64,000 bases of DNA, from positions 3,940,001 through 4,004,000 of the forward strand of contig NZ_CP137640.1 of the NCBI RefSeq assembly GCF_036670025.1, in the 5' to 3' direction. Both the position numbers and the translations under genes were made by a program. This DNA comes from Bacillus_BD oryzisoli (GTDB taxonomy: Bacteria > Bacillota > Bacilli > Bacillales > Cytobacillaceae). The notes below the pieces were generated by a model. The model was not told the DNA's origin and ran no database searches. It saw only the letters and a program-made list of their open reading frames with translations. Below, piece after piece: positions 51,331-59,997 of this stretch. The first letter of the stretch is position 1, and the number at the start of each line of letters is the position of its first letter.

Positions 51331-52069
51331 TTATCCCACCCATCCAGCGAATATTTCCACCGTACGTTTTGGCAATATTATGTTCAGTAAACACTTCTTC
51401 TGTATTTCCATGCTCAACAACCTTGCGATTTAAGAATAAAACATGGTCAAAGTAATCCTCTCAACGGTTTGTAAGCTATGATGAACAACCATAACTGTTT
51501 TTCCTAAAGCTTTTAATTCTTTCAAAATGTTCATAATGGCGCGTTCTGTTGCAGCAACTACTCCAGCCAAAGGTTCATCCATAAAATACAAATCAGCATC
51601 CTGTACTAAAGCCCGTGCCAAAAAGACCAGTTGTTGCTGACCACCGGAAAGTTGACTGATTTGCCGATTGGCATAATCAGCCATTCCCATTTTTTCTAAT
51701 GCTCTAAAAGCCTTTTCTTGGTGTAAACGGGATGGCCTTTTCAGCCATCCAATTTGTCCATATAATCCCATCGTAACGACATCAAGAGCGACTGTGGGAA
51801 AATCCCAATCCACCGATCCTCTCTGTGGTACATACCCAATTCGTTTCTTCATTTTTTTAAAGAGGATCCAAAAAAACATTGCCAGTTAAAGAGGGATGGA
51901 GATTCAATAGGGTTTTAATTAACGTTGGCTTTCCCGCTCCATTCAGACCAACAATACCAGTTAAAGATCCTGCCTCCACCTCAAAATTAACATGATGCAA
52001 TACAGTATTTTTGAAATATGCTGCTGCCAAATTTTTGACATCGAGTACGATTTCGCACATTTTACTCAT
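51331..52069 (-). pseudogene. Mn/Zn ABC transporter ATPase, decayed
   Basis: 51857-52069 has Walker A as GLNGAGKPT (normal GxNGAGKST), and 51430-51879 carries LSGGQQQLVFLARALVQDADLYFMDEPLAGV, where the conserved Asp after AG is Val (VVAATE). A frameshift near 51870 joins the parts and another near 51470 precedes the true C-terminus (FLNRKVVEHGNTEEVFTEHN) ending at 51331. Not functional. Confidence 0.85.
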
Positions 52070-53040
52070 TCCTTTCCTTCAAAGCCTCGTAGATGGTGTT
52101 CATATTATGACGATACATCCCGATATATGTCCCTTCCTCTGTTCCTGCTTTACCCATAGCATCAGAGAAAAGTTCTCCTCCTAACTCAACATTTACTCCG
52201 CCACTTTTCGCTCCCTCAATGACAGCCTTGATGGAGCTTTCATTAATACTGCTTTCAACAAATACGGCAGGTACCTGACATTCTGTAATCATATCAATTG
52301 TTTTTTGAATATCTGAAACACCTATTTCCCCATCGGTGCTTAATCCTTGCAAACCAACCACTTCCATATCATGCATGTTTCCGAAGTAACCAAAAGCATC
52401 ATGAGCTGTTACAGGAATCCTTTGTTGTTCTGGAATTTCATGTAATTTTTTAGTTTCCTTTTTTAATTGTTCTAATTTGGAAAAATAACCCTTTTTGTTT
52501 TATTCAAAATAACCTGATTTATTCGGAGAGTATTCTTTTAATTTTTCTACAGCTGCTTCAATTGCTTGTTTCCAAAGATCAATTTCAAACCAAATATGTG
52601 GTCTACTGCATTATTCTCATCTTTTAACAGCAATTGTTTGTCAATCGTATCGCCTACGGCGAGAACAGGTTTTGATTTAGACAGTTTCTCTAAAATATCG
52701 ACCATATTCGCTTCTAAGTGCAAACCATTATAAAAAATCAAATCTGCTTTTGCGATCGTTTGAATATCTCCATGCGTTGCCTGATAAAGATGTGGATCCA
52801 CAGATGGTCCCATTAAACTTATTACTTCTAAACGGTCCCCACCAATAACAGATAATGGTTCTCCGATTTGTGCAATTGTCGTGACAACAGTAATTTTTTC
52901 ATCCTTTGATTGCCTAGATGGTGTATCACTGGATTTAGATGCTCCTTCATTTGAACTTGGGGTACTTTCATTTTGGCTACACGTGGTAAATTAAAAAATA
53001 AAACTCAACACAATAAACTCCATAACTTTTTTCTTAACAT
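52062..53040 (-). pseudogene. Metal-binding lipoprotein (MntA/PsaA type) of the ABC importer, decayed
   Basis: Solute-binding protein with metal ligands GPSVDPHLYQ, VTAHDAFGYF, VFVESSIN and DAMGKAGTEEGTYIGMYRHN. Lesions: the signal peptide (MLRKKLWSLLC...TTCSQNES) is interrupted by a frameshift and TAA, a frameshift sits near 52600, and a stop lies near 52500. It overlaps the ATPase gene by eight bases, so the operon order was binding protein, ATPase, permease, MntR. Confidence 0.85.
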
Positions 53041-53097
53041 TATGAGAGTTGTCCTCTTCCTCATTTTTTGTATTGGAGAAACTTTTCTGTTAATTAC

Positions 53098-53127
53098 AAT
53101 ATATAAAGACAGATGGATTATGTCAAC
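53098..53127 (-). promoter_or_regulatory. Promoter of the decayed importer operon
   Basis: Minus strand TTGACA with TATATT 17 bases downstream, about 60 bases before the first start codon. Confidence 0.6.
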
Positions 53128-53147
53128 ATTTTTTTCTAATAACAATT

Positions 53148-53172
53148 ATGTTTGCTTAAGGAAACTTTTTAG
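53148..53172 (-). promoter_or_regulatory. MntR-like box before the importer operon
   Basis: TTTGCTTAAGGAAACTTTTT on the plus strand, about 20 bases upstream of the -35 of the minus-strand promoter. Same core as at 46150. Confidence 0.6.
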
Positions 53173-53388
53173 ACATAATTAAAATTTTAAGATTTAAAAC
53201 TTCCTATATTTTATTGTTATTACTAGTTAACAATCCTGCTAACTAGACAGATTGCGATGAAGATAGCTTCAATTGCTGATTGTTTATTTGACGGATTCAA
53301 ACCATTCTTGATATTCTAATTAACTAAGTGGCTTATTAATAATCCAAGATTATCCAAGCAGTTCCTGCCTAAATTATGGAGGTTTTGT

Positions 53389-54510
53389 ATGTCCAATATA
53401 TTTAAAAAGCTTTGTTCTTTACAAATCATCCTATTAATCCTTTGTTTTGTCGCTTCTTTGCTGTTTGTTTATCATAATCATTCATTCTATGAACGACCGA
53501 TCGCTAAAGTTATTGAAACAAAAGTGACAGATCATAAGGAAGTAATAGATATATATGAAAATAAAGATAGACTTTTCACTCAAGGTATCCTAGCGGAAGT
53601 GAAAAATGGACCGCATAAAGGACAGAAGATCCATTTAACCAATCAGTATTCGTTATCAGGGGCTTATGATCATGAATACCGTGTTGGCAGCGAAGTGTTT
53701 ATTTCGATTGATCAAGTGACAGAGAAAGAATCAGAGTTAACTGGGACGATCAAGGACGTGAAAAGGGATAAATATCTTCTCCTAGTTACATGGATGTTTA
53801 TTTTTACATTGCTGTTGGTTGGGAAAAAACAAGGGCTGTTATCAATTATAAGCTTAGCCATTAATGCCTTATTGCTATCAATTGCCTTAGATATATATCT
53901 GAACACATCAGACATTAGTTTGTTATGGATTTGTGGTATCAGCATTATTTTATTTACGGTAATCTCGTTGTTACTCGTGAATGGTTTTAATGAAAAAACC
54001 TATGCAGCTATTATAGCTACGCTGCTAGGGACGTTCCTTTCGTTATTGATTACATATGCTGTGATGTGGTTAACATCCGAACGAGGACTGCGGTATGAAG
54101 AAATGCAATTTATTACGCGCCCACACAAATTGGTTTTTATGGCAGGAGTTTTTATTGGATCCTTAGGAGCTGTTATGGATGTTGCCATTACCATGTCATC
54201 TTCCTTATTTGAATTATTTGAAAAAAAGAATGATATATCGGTACAGGCACTTAAGAAGTCTGGTATGGATATTGGTAAAGATATTATGGGAACCATGACC
54301 AATATTTTGTTTTTTGCCTATATTAGCGGTTCCATTCCGATGATTATCTTATATTTTAAAAATGCCTCTTCATTAGGATTCACTCTTTCAATGAATCTAT
54401 CACTGGAGTTGGCACGAGCACTTGCAGGGGGGATTGGTATTGTGTTAACGATTCCGATTGGACTGTACATTACTCTTTTCTTCATTCGGCAAAAGAGGGC
54501 CAAAGCATGA
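53389..54510 (+). CDS. YibE/F-family membrane protein 1
   Basis: 373 residues. N-terminal helix, an extracytoplasmic domain of about 100 residues (AKVIETKVTDHKE...LTGTIKDVKRDK), then seven membrane segments with the YibE/F signature FIGSLGAVMDVAITMSSSLFE and GKDIMGTMTNILFFAYISGSIPM. Function unknown. ATG 53389 with TGGAGG upstream; overlaps the next gene by four bases, so the two are coupled. Confidence 0.85.
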   Translation: MSNIFKKLCSLQIILLILCFVASLLFVYHNHSFYERPIAKVIETKVTDHKEVIDIYENKDRLFTQGILAEVKNGPHKGQKIHLTNQYSLSGAYDHEYRVGSEVFISIDQVTEKESELTGTIKDVKRDKYLLLVTWMFIFTLLLVGKKQGLLSIISLAINALLLSIALDIYLNTSDISLLWICGISIILFTVISLLLVNGFNEKTYAAIIATLLGTFLSLLITYAVMWLTSERGLRYEEMQFITRPHKLVFMAGVFIGSLGAVMDVAITMSSSLFELFEKKNDISVQALKKSGMDIGKDIMGTMTNILFFAYISGSIPMIILYFKNASSLGFTLSMNLSLELARALAGGIGIVLTIPIGLYITLFFIRQKRAKA

Positions 54511-55259
54511 ATGTACTCGTTTGTTTAGCTGTTATTTTGTTTTTATTAATGAGATGGATTGGCGGAAAAAAAGGAACAAGATCCTTTTTGGCATTATTTT
54601 TTAATTTTGGTGTTGTACTAATAGGTTTTCTATTTTTGACACATCCCGGGATTAATCCAATTATTTTCACAGTGTTGGCCTGTATTGTAATTAGCTGTAT
54701 CACTCTTTTTTATATTAATGAAATCAATAGTAAAACTAAAATAGCCTTCCTTTCTACGATGGTCACCATTGGTTCTTTACTATTGTTTATTGTTCTAATA
54801 ACGAAGATAGCGATGATTCAAGGGTTTGGTGAAGAAGAAGTAGAAGAGCTAAGCGTCTTTTCCCTTTATATTGGAATCGATTTTGCGAAACTTGGAGCTG
54901 CTGTGTTGATTATGGCTGCCATCGGCGCGATTACAGATACGGCCATGGCGATTTCCTCACCTATGTACGAAGTATTTCTTCATCATCCCACCATTAGCCG
55001 GAAGGAATTATTCACTTCTGGACTAAGAATTGGCAGGGATATTTTAGGGACAAGTGCGAATACTTTATTTTTCGCTTTCTTTGGAAGCTACCTAGGATTA
55101 ATCCTATGGTTTAAAGAGTATTCCTATTCATTCGGAGAAATCGTCAATTCCAAAGTATTTAACACTGAAATGATTTCCATTCTATGTACCGGAATCGGAG
55201 TAGCCCTCGTTATTCCCATCACTTCATGGATTTATGCATACTTTTTAGTAAAAAAATAA
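54507..55259 (+). CDS. YibE/F-family membrane protein 2
   Basis: 250 residues, six to seven membrane segments, the same family: IGAITDTAMAISSPMYEVFLHHP and GRDILGTSANTLFFAFFGSYLGLI align with the partner's motifs. It lacks the extracytoplasmic domain. The pair probably forms a heteromeric transporter or channel. Followed by the 55278 repeat, which provides a terminator. Confidence 0.85.
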   Translation: MNVLVCLAVILFLLMRWIGGKKGTRSFLALFFNFGVVLIGFLFLTHPGINPIIFTVLACIVISCITLFYINEINSKTKIAFLSTMVTIGSLLLFIVLITKIAMIQGFGEEEVEELSVFSLYIGIDFAKLGAAVLIMAAIGAITDTAMAISSPMYEVFLHHPTISRKELFTSGLRIGRDILGTSANTLFFAFFGSYLGLILWFKEYSYSFGEIVNSKVFNTEMISILCTGIGVALVIPITSWIYAYFLVKK

Positions 55260-55277
55260 ATGACGGTTCTGAAAGTT

Positions 55278-55413
55278 CATCTTCCCAGTTGCAATTGTAT
55301 TACTCTTTTGTAAAGAGCTCTTGTTTCTAGAGATTTATTATATGCAAGGTTTTTGTGTAACAAAAAAAGAGACAGTCACCATTCATTATTAGAATGTGAC
55401 CGTCTCTTTTTTC
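55278..55413. repeat. 130-base dispersed repeat with terminator, copy 3
   Basis: Matches 40333-40462 over its length (CCCAGTTGCAA, CTCTTTTGTAAA, TTTTTGTGTAACAAAAAA). Ends in AAAGAGACAGTCACCATTC paired with GAATGTGACCGTCTCTTT plus T run. Confidence 0.8.
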
Positions 55414-55426
55414 TTGAAAGAAACGC

Positions 55427-55576
55427 CTATTCTTCCATAAAAATACGTGCGTAGTATTCTGTTTCTTCATCTAATTTGTTGTCTTTTCTCAATTCATCAA
55501 TAGCATCTTTTCTGTCATCTGCAATCACTTGAAAACTTCCTGATATATTTGGTGCTTTCCCTTTGTTTTTATCCAT
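55427..55576 (-). CDS. Small acidic protein (49 aa)
   Basis: ATG 55576 with TAGGAGTG upstream; TAG at 55427. The peptide begins MDKNKGKAPNISGSFQVIAD and continues as a highly charged helix (DDRKDAIDELRKDNKLDEE). No membrane segment. Too short for routine gene calling but the ribosome binding site is strong. Function unknown; it could be a small spore or regulatory protein. Confidence 0.55.
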   Translation of the reverse strand: MDKNKGKAPNISGSFQVIADDRKDAIDELRKDNKLDEETEYYARIFMEE

Positions 55577-55857
55577 AAGTTCACTCCTACATTTCATCCT
55601 ATTTATATTAGTTTTTACATTCCCCTTTATTTTGCGTTTAAATTTAAACTTTATTCGAAAGGCTCATGATGATTTTTACAATAAGACAATGTGTCAGGCT
55701 CCATCCGCTGAATATTTTGTTCACTAAACCTGCTCCATTCGAACAATAATTACAACGAAAAAAACGTCAATCCTTCTTGAATTAACGTCCTCGCTTCCAA
55801 TATGGTGGTTCTTCTATTTAATTCTAGACATCTGACTAAGGATTCATGAGCTATTCT

Positions 55858-56094
55858 CTAATTGTTTTCTGATGAAGATGGATTTTCGATTTGGCCTTGA
55901 TCGCATATATCAGGATCTTGAATCACCGTAATAATCAGGGATTTTGCAGGTGAAAAATCTCCCACTGAAAAATTAGCACCAAATAATTTTACGTTTGCCG
56001 TATGGCTATTTTGTAATGTTCTTCCAATATTAATGTTTGCATTTTGTGTCATCCCGTTTACGTACAGGTTGAAAATATTAATTTGATTAGACAT
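55858..56094 (-). CDS. GerPA/GerPF-family spore germination protein
   Basis: 78 residues. NGMTQNANINIGRTLQNSHTANVK, then GANFSVGDFSP and a DPDICDQGQI end fit the small GerPA/GerPF family (short beta-rich proteins ending in DPDxxDQ), needed for nutrient access through the spore coat. Start ATG 56094 after AGGAGG. It stands alone, not in a gerP operon, so it may be a paralogue with a coat role. Confidence 0.75.
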   Translation of the reverse strand: MSNQINIFNLYVNGMTQNANINIGRTLQNSHTANVKLFGANFSVGDFSPAKSLIITVIQDPDICDQGQIENPSSSENN

Positions 56095-56170
56095 AAGGGC
56101 CTCCTATTATACAAGCCTTTTGAATTTAATATAAAATATGTTAAACAAGCATTATAGGAAATGGACAAAC

Positions 56171-56299
56171 ATGGAATTTAGTATATATAGTTTATTATCC
56201 TATCTTATTGAAGAAACAAACCAGCGGGGAACACAGGCGGATTCTCGTGTTTCAACTGTAGTTATGATGAAATTAAAAAGTAATCCCTGCAAAGATTAA
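56171..56299 (+). CDS. Possible 42-residue peptide
   Basis: ATG 56171 preceded by AGGA 11 bases upstream; MEFSIYSLLSYLIEETNQRG and a basic end. It resembles the small phosphatase-regulatory or Spo0E-like peptides only in size. Its 3' end runs into the duplicated fragment. Weak. Confidence 0.25.
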   Translation: MEFSIYSLLSYLIEETNQRGTQADSRVSTVVMMKLKSNPCKD

Positions 56300-56405
56300 A
56301 CTTCACAGGGATTACCATCTAATGATGGAAACAACAAATCCTTCCTTTATTTCTGAAAAGTACCTGGCTCCGATGAAATTTTCCATCCTGAAGCAGTTTT
56401 TAGAC
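56280..56405 (-). pseudogene. Duplicated C-terminal scrap of the 58305 lipoprotein gene
   Basis: About 120 bases match 58235-58350 closely (for example CACAGGGATTACCAT and TTTTCCATCCTGAAGC). On the minus strand it encodes KTASGWKISSEPGTF-like text, the same as the end of the lipoprotein. Confidence 0.75.
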
Positions 56406-56570
56406 TAAATCGAAAAACCGAATAATGACATGAGGAACAAATGTCGCATGGTCTTCTTCCCGCCCCTTATAGAAACGATTTTTTTCATTAAGTGTTGCAA
56501 CTAGTGGCAACACTCATCCGGGGCATCATAGTGCCAATAATTAATTATCAATTTATTCTTGCAATTTTAA

Positions 56571-56612
56571 TTGATAACGATTATCATTATTATTGATAAT
56601 GATTATCAATTT
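56571..56612. promoter_or_regulatory. Two overlapping Fur boxes
   Basis: TTGATAACGATTATCATTA and TGATAATGATTATCAATTT lie 70-110 bases before the flavodoxin start, matching the Bacillus Fur consensus (GATAATGATTATC) almost perfectly. Indicates iron-repressed expression. Confidence 0.92.
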
Positions 56613-56681
56613 CAACAAGATTCCAATAAATCACTGTTCCAAACCTAAACAAAAATATTTTTTATTGAGAGGAGAAACATA

Positions 56682-57155
56682 ATGTCTGAAATGATTATGA
56701 TTTATGCTTCAATGACTGGAAATACTGAGGAAATGGCCAATGCAATTGCAGAGGGAATACGAGAATCTGGAAAAGATTTAGAAATAAACGATATCTTTGA
56801 TAACCCTTCTGCTTCAGAACTTGAGAAATACGATGGGATTTTGCTCGGTTCCTATACATGGGGCGAAGGCGCTTTACCAGATGAGTTTTTAGATTTTTAT
56901 GAAGAAATGGATAAGCTTGATCTATCTGGAAAAAAGGCTGTTGTATTTGGTTCCGGGGATACCGTATATGAAGATTTCGCTGGTGCTGTAGATATATTAA
57001 TAGCAAAACTACAAGAACGTGGAGCTGAAGTCGTTCTTAATGGATTAAAGGTTGATACAAGCCCTTCACCGGAAGATATTGAGCAATGCAAACAGTTTGG
57101 AAGTGAATTTGTTAATCATTTAAATCAACAAGAAAATTGTCAAATATCTAAATAA
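56682..57155 (+). CDS. Flavodoxin (YkuN-like)
   Basis: 157 residues. FMN phosphate loop ASMTGNTEEMANAI, ring loops LGSYTWGEGALPDEF and FGSGDTVYEDFAGA. Low-potential electron carrier that replaces ferredoxin when iron is scarce, consistent with the Fur boxes upstream. AGGAG precedes ATG 56682. In B. subtilis the equivalent genes are ykuN/ykuP. Confidence 0.93.
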   Translation: MSEMIMIYASMTGNTEEMANAIAEGIRESGKDLEINDIFDNPSASELEKYDGILLGSYTWGEGALPDEFLDFYEEMDKLDLSGKKAVVFGSGDTVYEDFAGAVDILIAKLQERGAEVVLNGLKVDTSPSPEDIEQCKQFGSEFVNHLNQQENCQISK

Positions 57156-57170
57156 ACAGGAGGAATTTTT

Positions 57171-57971
57171 ATGAAAAGGAAGAACCATCTGATCTCTATA
57201 AAAACCCTTACCGATAATCATTTAGAATCCTTCATAAGATGCCCTAATAAATTTTATCATCAATATATTTTAAGAAAAAATAGTAGTGGTGAGGATCTTG
57301 GAAGACAGATGGTTGAATTCTTTGTTCATAAAATCATCCTTGATTATTATCGTTTGCCCTTAAAGGAACAAAATGAACTAAATTTGTTAAAGATCATTGT
57401 TCAATATCGAGACTATATTCATCCCAGTTTATTTGAGAGTAAAGTTGAGTACTATGTTACTTTGGCAAAAATAACTGATCATTTGCTCTTATTTTTAACA
57501 TCCAATCAACAAGATGAACCACCATTGTTTTTATATGAAAGACTCCAAGTTCCCGTGAAAGAACTCAAAACAAATCTTTCTTTAACAATCGATATGGGAG
57601 AATGGTGTAAGAATACGTTCACAATCAAAAAATATATACTCGATACCGATGATAGAATTGTATCCTTATACAAGTATTTATTGGCCGTATTTGCAAAAAA
57701 AGCTTTTGGGGTCCTTCCAGATCAAATTGAATTATTCTCCCTACTGGATGGCAATCGTCATACCATGACTCCAACTGAACACGATGTTGCTAAAGGGTTA
57801 ATGTATCTTGAATTGGTGAAAGATCACATTCAGAAGCCAGAATATTATGTAAAGCGGAATTGTGATCATTGTTCAGAATGTATACATAACAAAGAATATG
57901 ACCATCCTGAAGCTCAAAATGAAAACAAATCCAATTTACTAGCTGCGTCTTTCAAAACAGTCCTGCATTAA
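57171..57971 (+). CDS. YkuO-like protein with AddB/Cas4-type Cys pattern
   Basis: 266 residues, 15 bases after the flavodoxin, so in the same iron-repressed operon, as ykuO follows ykuN in B. subtilis. SFIRCPNKFYHQYIL near residue 24 and NCDHCSEC near residue 232 give one N-terminal plus three C-terminal Cys, the arrangement that holds a 4Fe-4S cluster in AddB and Cas4 nucleases. The expected PD-(D/E)xK catalytic residues are not obvious, so it may be a degenerate nuclease fold. Function unknown. Confidence 0.75.
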   Translation: MKRKNHLISIKTLTDNHLESFIRCPNKFYHQYILRKNSSGEDLGRQMVEFFVHKIILDYYRLPLKEQNELNLLKIIVQYRDYIHPSLFESKVEYYVTLAKITDHLLLFLTSNQQDEPPLFLYERLQVPVKELKTNLSLTIDMGEWCKNTFTIKKYILDTDDRIVSLYKYLLAVFAKKAFGVLPDQIELFSLLDGNRHTMTPTEHDVAKGLMYLELVKDHIQKPEYYVKRNCDHCSECIHNKEYDHPEAQNENKSNLLAASFKTVLH

Positions 57972-58304
57972 GAACGCAGGGACAGTCCCTTGACCGAGGA
58001 ATAAAAGTGTAATAAATACCTATATGAGAATATAGAAGAGCTCGATTCAATTTTTATTTGGATGGCTAAATAAAGATTTATGAGGATTCATTCGATCATA
58101 AAATTCAAAAAGGAAAGTTCTTCAGAGAATCTATTTTCTCTCAGAACTTTCCTTTATTATTTATTAAGCCCGGATGAGTCCACCATTTATTTTTGGATTG
58201 AATCCGTCTCTTTTTTATTTGAAATTTTCATTAAGATCCTGCAAAGAATAAACTCCACAGGGATTACCATTTAATAACGGAAACAACAAATACTTCCTTT
58301 ATTT
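57972..58304. other. Intergenic with repeat and bidirectional terminator
   Basis: Dispersed repeat CAGGGACAGTCCCTTGACCG at 57977-57996. Terminator at 58109-58155 (AAAGGAAAGTTCT/AGAACTTTCCTTT). The overlapping 58080-58274 frame is not supported. The region 58235-58304 is shared with 56280. Confidence 0.6.
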
Positions 58305-59993
58305 CTAAAATGTACCTGGCTCAGATGAGATTTTCCATCCTGAAGCCGTTTTTTGAAACTCGATGTGAATATACTCATAGGATAAACTAGTACCCAGAGG
58401 GACTTTAAGATCAAATTCTTTTTCATTACTATTCCCTTGATAGGCGACAACTGTAGCTTTCTGATAATTTAGCAGTGAACCGCCATCTGCATTGGGCTGC
58501 GCCAGTTTTCCGTTATGTGTAATGATACCCGCTCTTTTTGTATAGGCATTGATTGCGTCTAGTGTATAGGATTCTTCGAGAAAAGCAGTTAATTTCTTAG
58601 TTGAGTTTAGTTCCGACCCCATGTAGCGGTAGTCCAAATCATTAAACAAGAAAGATTCAATCGCACCTTCCAAATTCCCTCCGCTAGTGACATACCAATA
58701 CTTATTGACAGCCTTTGTCAAAGCATCTACAACTTGTTTTTCCTCCATACTGCTATAGGAAGGGTCGGCACTTTCTGGTACAATAGTGGAAATCATTTTT
58801 TCTCTTAAAAGCAAGGCTTTCTCATAATGAGAATCAGATTGTTTCCATGCTTCATTCGCTTTCCCCTCAGTAAGGTAATAGACAAATTGGCTTGATTCGG
58901 CTATTTTTTGAAGCGGTAATTCTTCATACAGCATTTCTTTTGAATAGACTTCCACAGCAAAAAGCTTTTCTTTTTGTTTATTGTCATTCGTATAATAGAC
59001 AGACACAATAGTATTTGTTGAAGGGCCATTCTCTTCTTCAATAAGGAGATAAGGTGAAAGCTCCCTTGGGATGCTCATGTTCATTCCTGCCTCTGGCAAA
59101 TGATACGATACAGGTGCATCTCCCTTTAATAATTCAATTTTAATTTTGTTTTTTAATTCCTCGAATTCATGGAAGGAAGGAACCACGATACGATTGTTCA
59201 TTCCTTGATTAATCGCCATTAGCGCTTCACCTGGATGATTGGCTTTTAGATGGGCATCAGCTAGATAGTACCAGTATTGTGCTTGATCAGGAACCGCTTC
59301 ACTCCTCTTTTGGTAATACTCAACGACTTTAGGATAATAGAACGGGAGGCTTGCTTGATCGTCCTCAAACTGATTCTTTTCCCACTTTAGAAGCTTCACA
59401 TCAAAGATATCATTCATTTCTTTCTGCCAAACCGCCAATTTATAAGTCTTTTCCCCTTTTAGGCGAATGACCTCCAATTCATGATAGTTCTGTTTCCCAA
59501 TCAGCTTGAATTCTTTATTCTCCCATGTATAAATTTCAAGCACATTTCCAGCCATATTACCGATCTTCCAGCCGATGAGCAATTCATCATGACCATCACC
59601 AGTCAGATCACTTGTTGCCTCATAACTAATCTCATATCCAGGTCCCTTTCTTGAAAAAACCTTTTCAAACCCTCCGCCTTTTTCCTTTAGCACGATTGCC
59701 CCGACATCACGCGTATTATTAAGTGACTGGTAAAGAACAACCGATTCCATCTTACCGTCCCCATCAAAATCAGAAGGAAGAATGGATTGATTCCCTATAG
59801 GGGCATTAGCTATGACAGGAACTGTTCCTTTTGGAAGATAGTTTTCTGCGACAGATGTTATATTTTGCATGCCGGCACTCGCCATTCGGGGAGATTGTAT
59901 TAAGCTGGAAGGCTCTGGCAAAAAGCCGCAGCCCGTTAAAAGGATGGAAAAACCTATGATAAAAAAAGTGAGCAAACGACTCTTTCTTTTCAT
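58305..59993 (-). CDS. Lipoprotein with FG-GAP-like calcium repeats and C-terminal domain
   Basis: 562 residues. Lipobox SILLTGCG. SILPSDFDGDGKMESVVLYQ and DLTGDGHDELLIGWKIG are two D-x-D-G-D-G/FG-GAP-type repeats (residues about 72-135). A middle region with a TPR-like stretch (YYLADAHLKANHPGEALMAI) and a C-terminal NTF2-like part (ALTKAVNKYWYVTSGG...) follow. Surface-anchored. It is four bases after the sensor kinase gene, so it is probably the sensory or output partner of that two-component system. C-terminal scrap duplicated at 56280. Confidence 0.78.
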   Translation of the reverse strand: MKRKSRLLTFFIIGFSILLTGCGFLPEPSSLIQSPRMASAGMQNITSVAENYLPKGTVPVIANAPIGNQSILPSDFDGDGKMESVVLYQSLNNTRDVGAIVLKEKGGGFEKVFSRKGPGYEISYEATSDLTGDGHDELLIGWKIGNMAGNVLEIYTWENKEFKLIGKQNYHELEVIRLKGEKTYKLAVWQKEMNDIFDVKLLKWEKNQFEDDQASLPFYYPKVVEYYQKRSEAVPDQAQYWYYLADAHLKANHPGEALMAINQGMNNRIVVPSFHEFEELKNKIKIELLKGDAPVSYHLPEAGMNMSIPRELSPYLLIEEENGPSTNTIVSVYYTNDNKQKEKLFAVEVYSKEMLYEELPLQKIAESSQFVYYLTEGKANEAWKQSDSHYEKALLLREKMISTIVPESADPSYSSMEEKQVVDALTKAVNKYWYVTSGGNLEGAIESFLFNDLDYRYMGSELNSTKKLTAFLEESYTLDAINAYTKRAGIITHNGKLAQPNADGGSLLNYQKATVVAYQGNSNEKEFDLKVPLGTSLSYEYIHIEFQKTASGWKISSEPGTF

Positions 59994-59997
59994 TGCT

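Larger units (their letters stand above)
53041..53388. other. Divergent regulatory region, no gene
   Basis: Holds the importer promoter and the MntR-like box (annotated separately). The rest, up to the YibE/F ribosome binding site TGGAGG, shows nothing. Confidence 0.5.
56095..56570. other. Intergenic: possible tiny gene and a duplicated fragment
   Basis: Contains a weak 42-residue frame (56171-56299) and a fragment duplicated from the end of the 58305 gene (both annotated). Also TGTTGC/GCAACA at 56494-56513. Otherwise nothing. Confidence 0.45.

Noticed and set aside
58080..58274. 64-residue plus-strand frame
   Set aside because: It reads through a perfect terminator hairpin at 58109-58155 and lacks a ribosome binding site.
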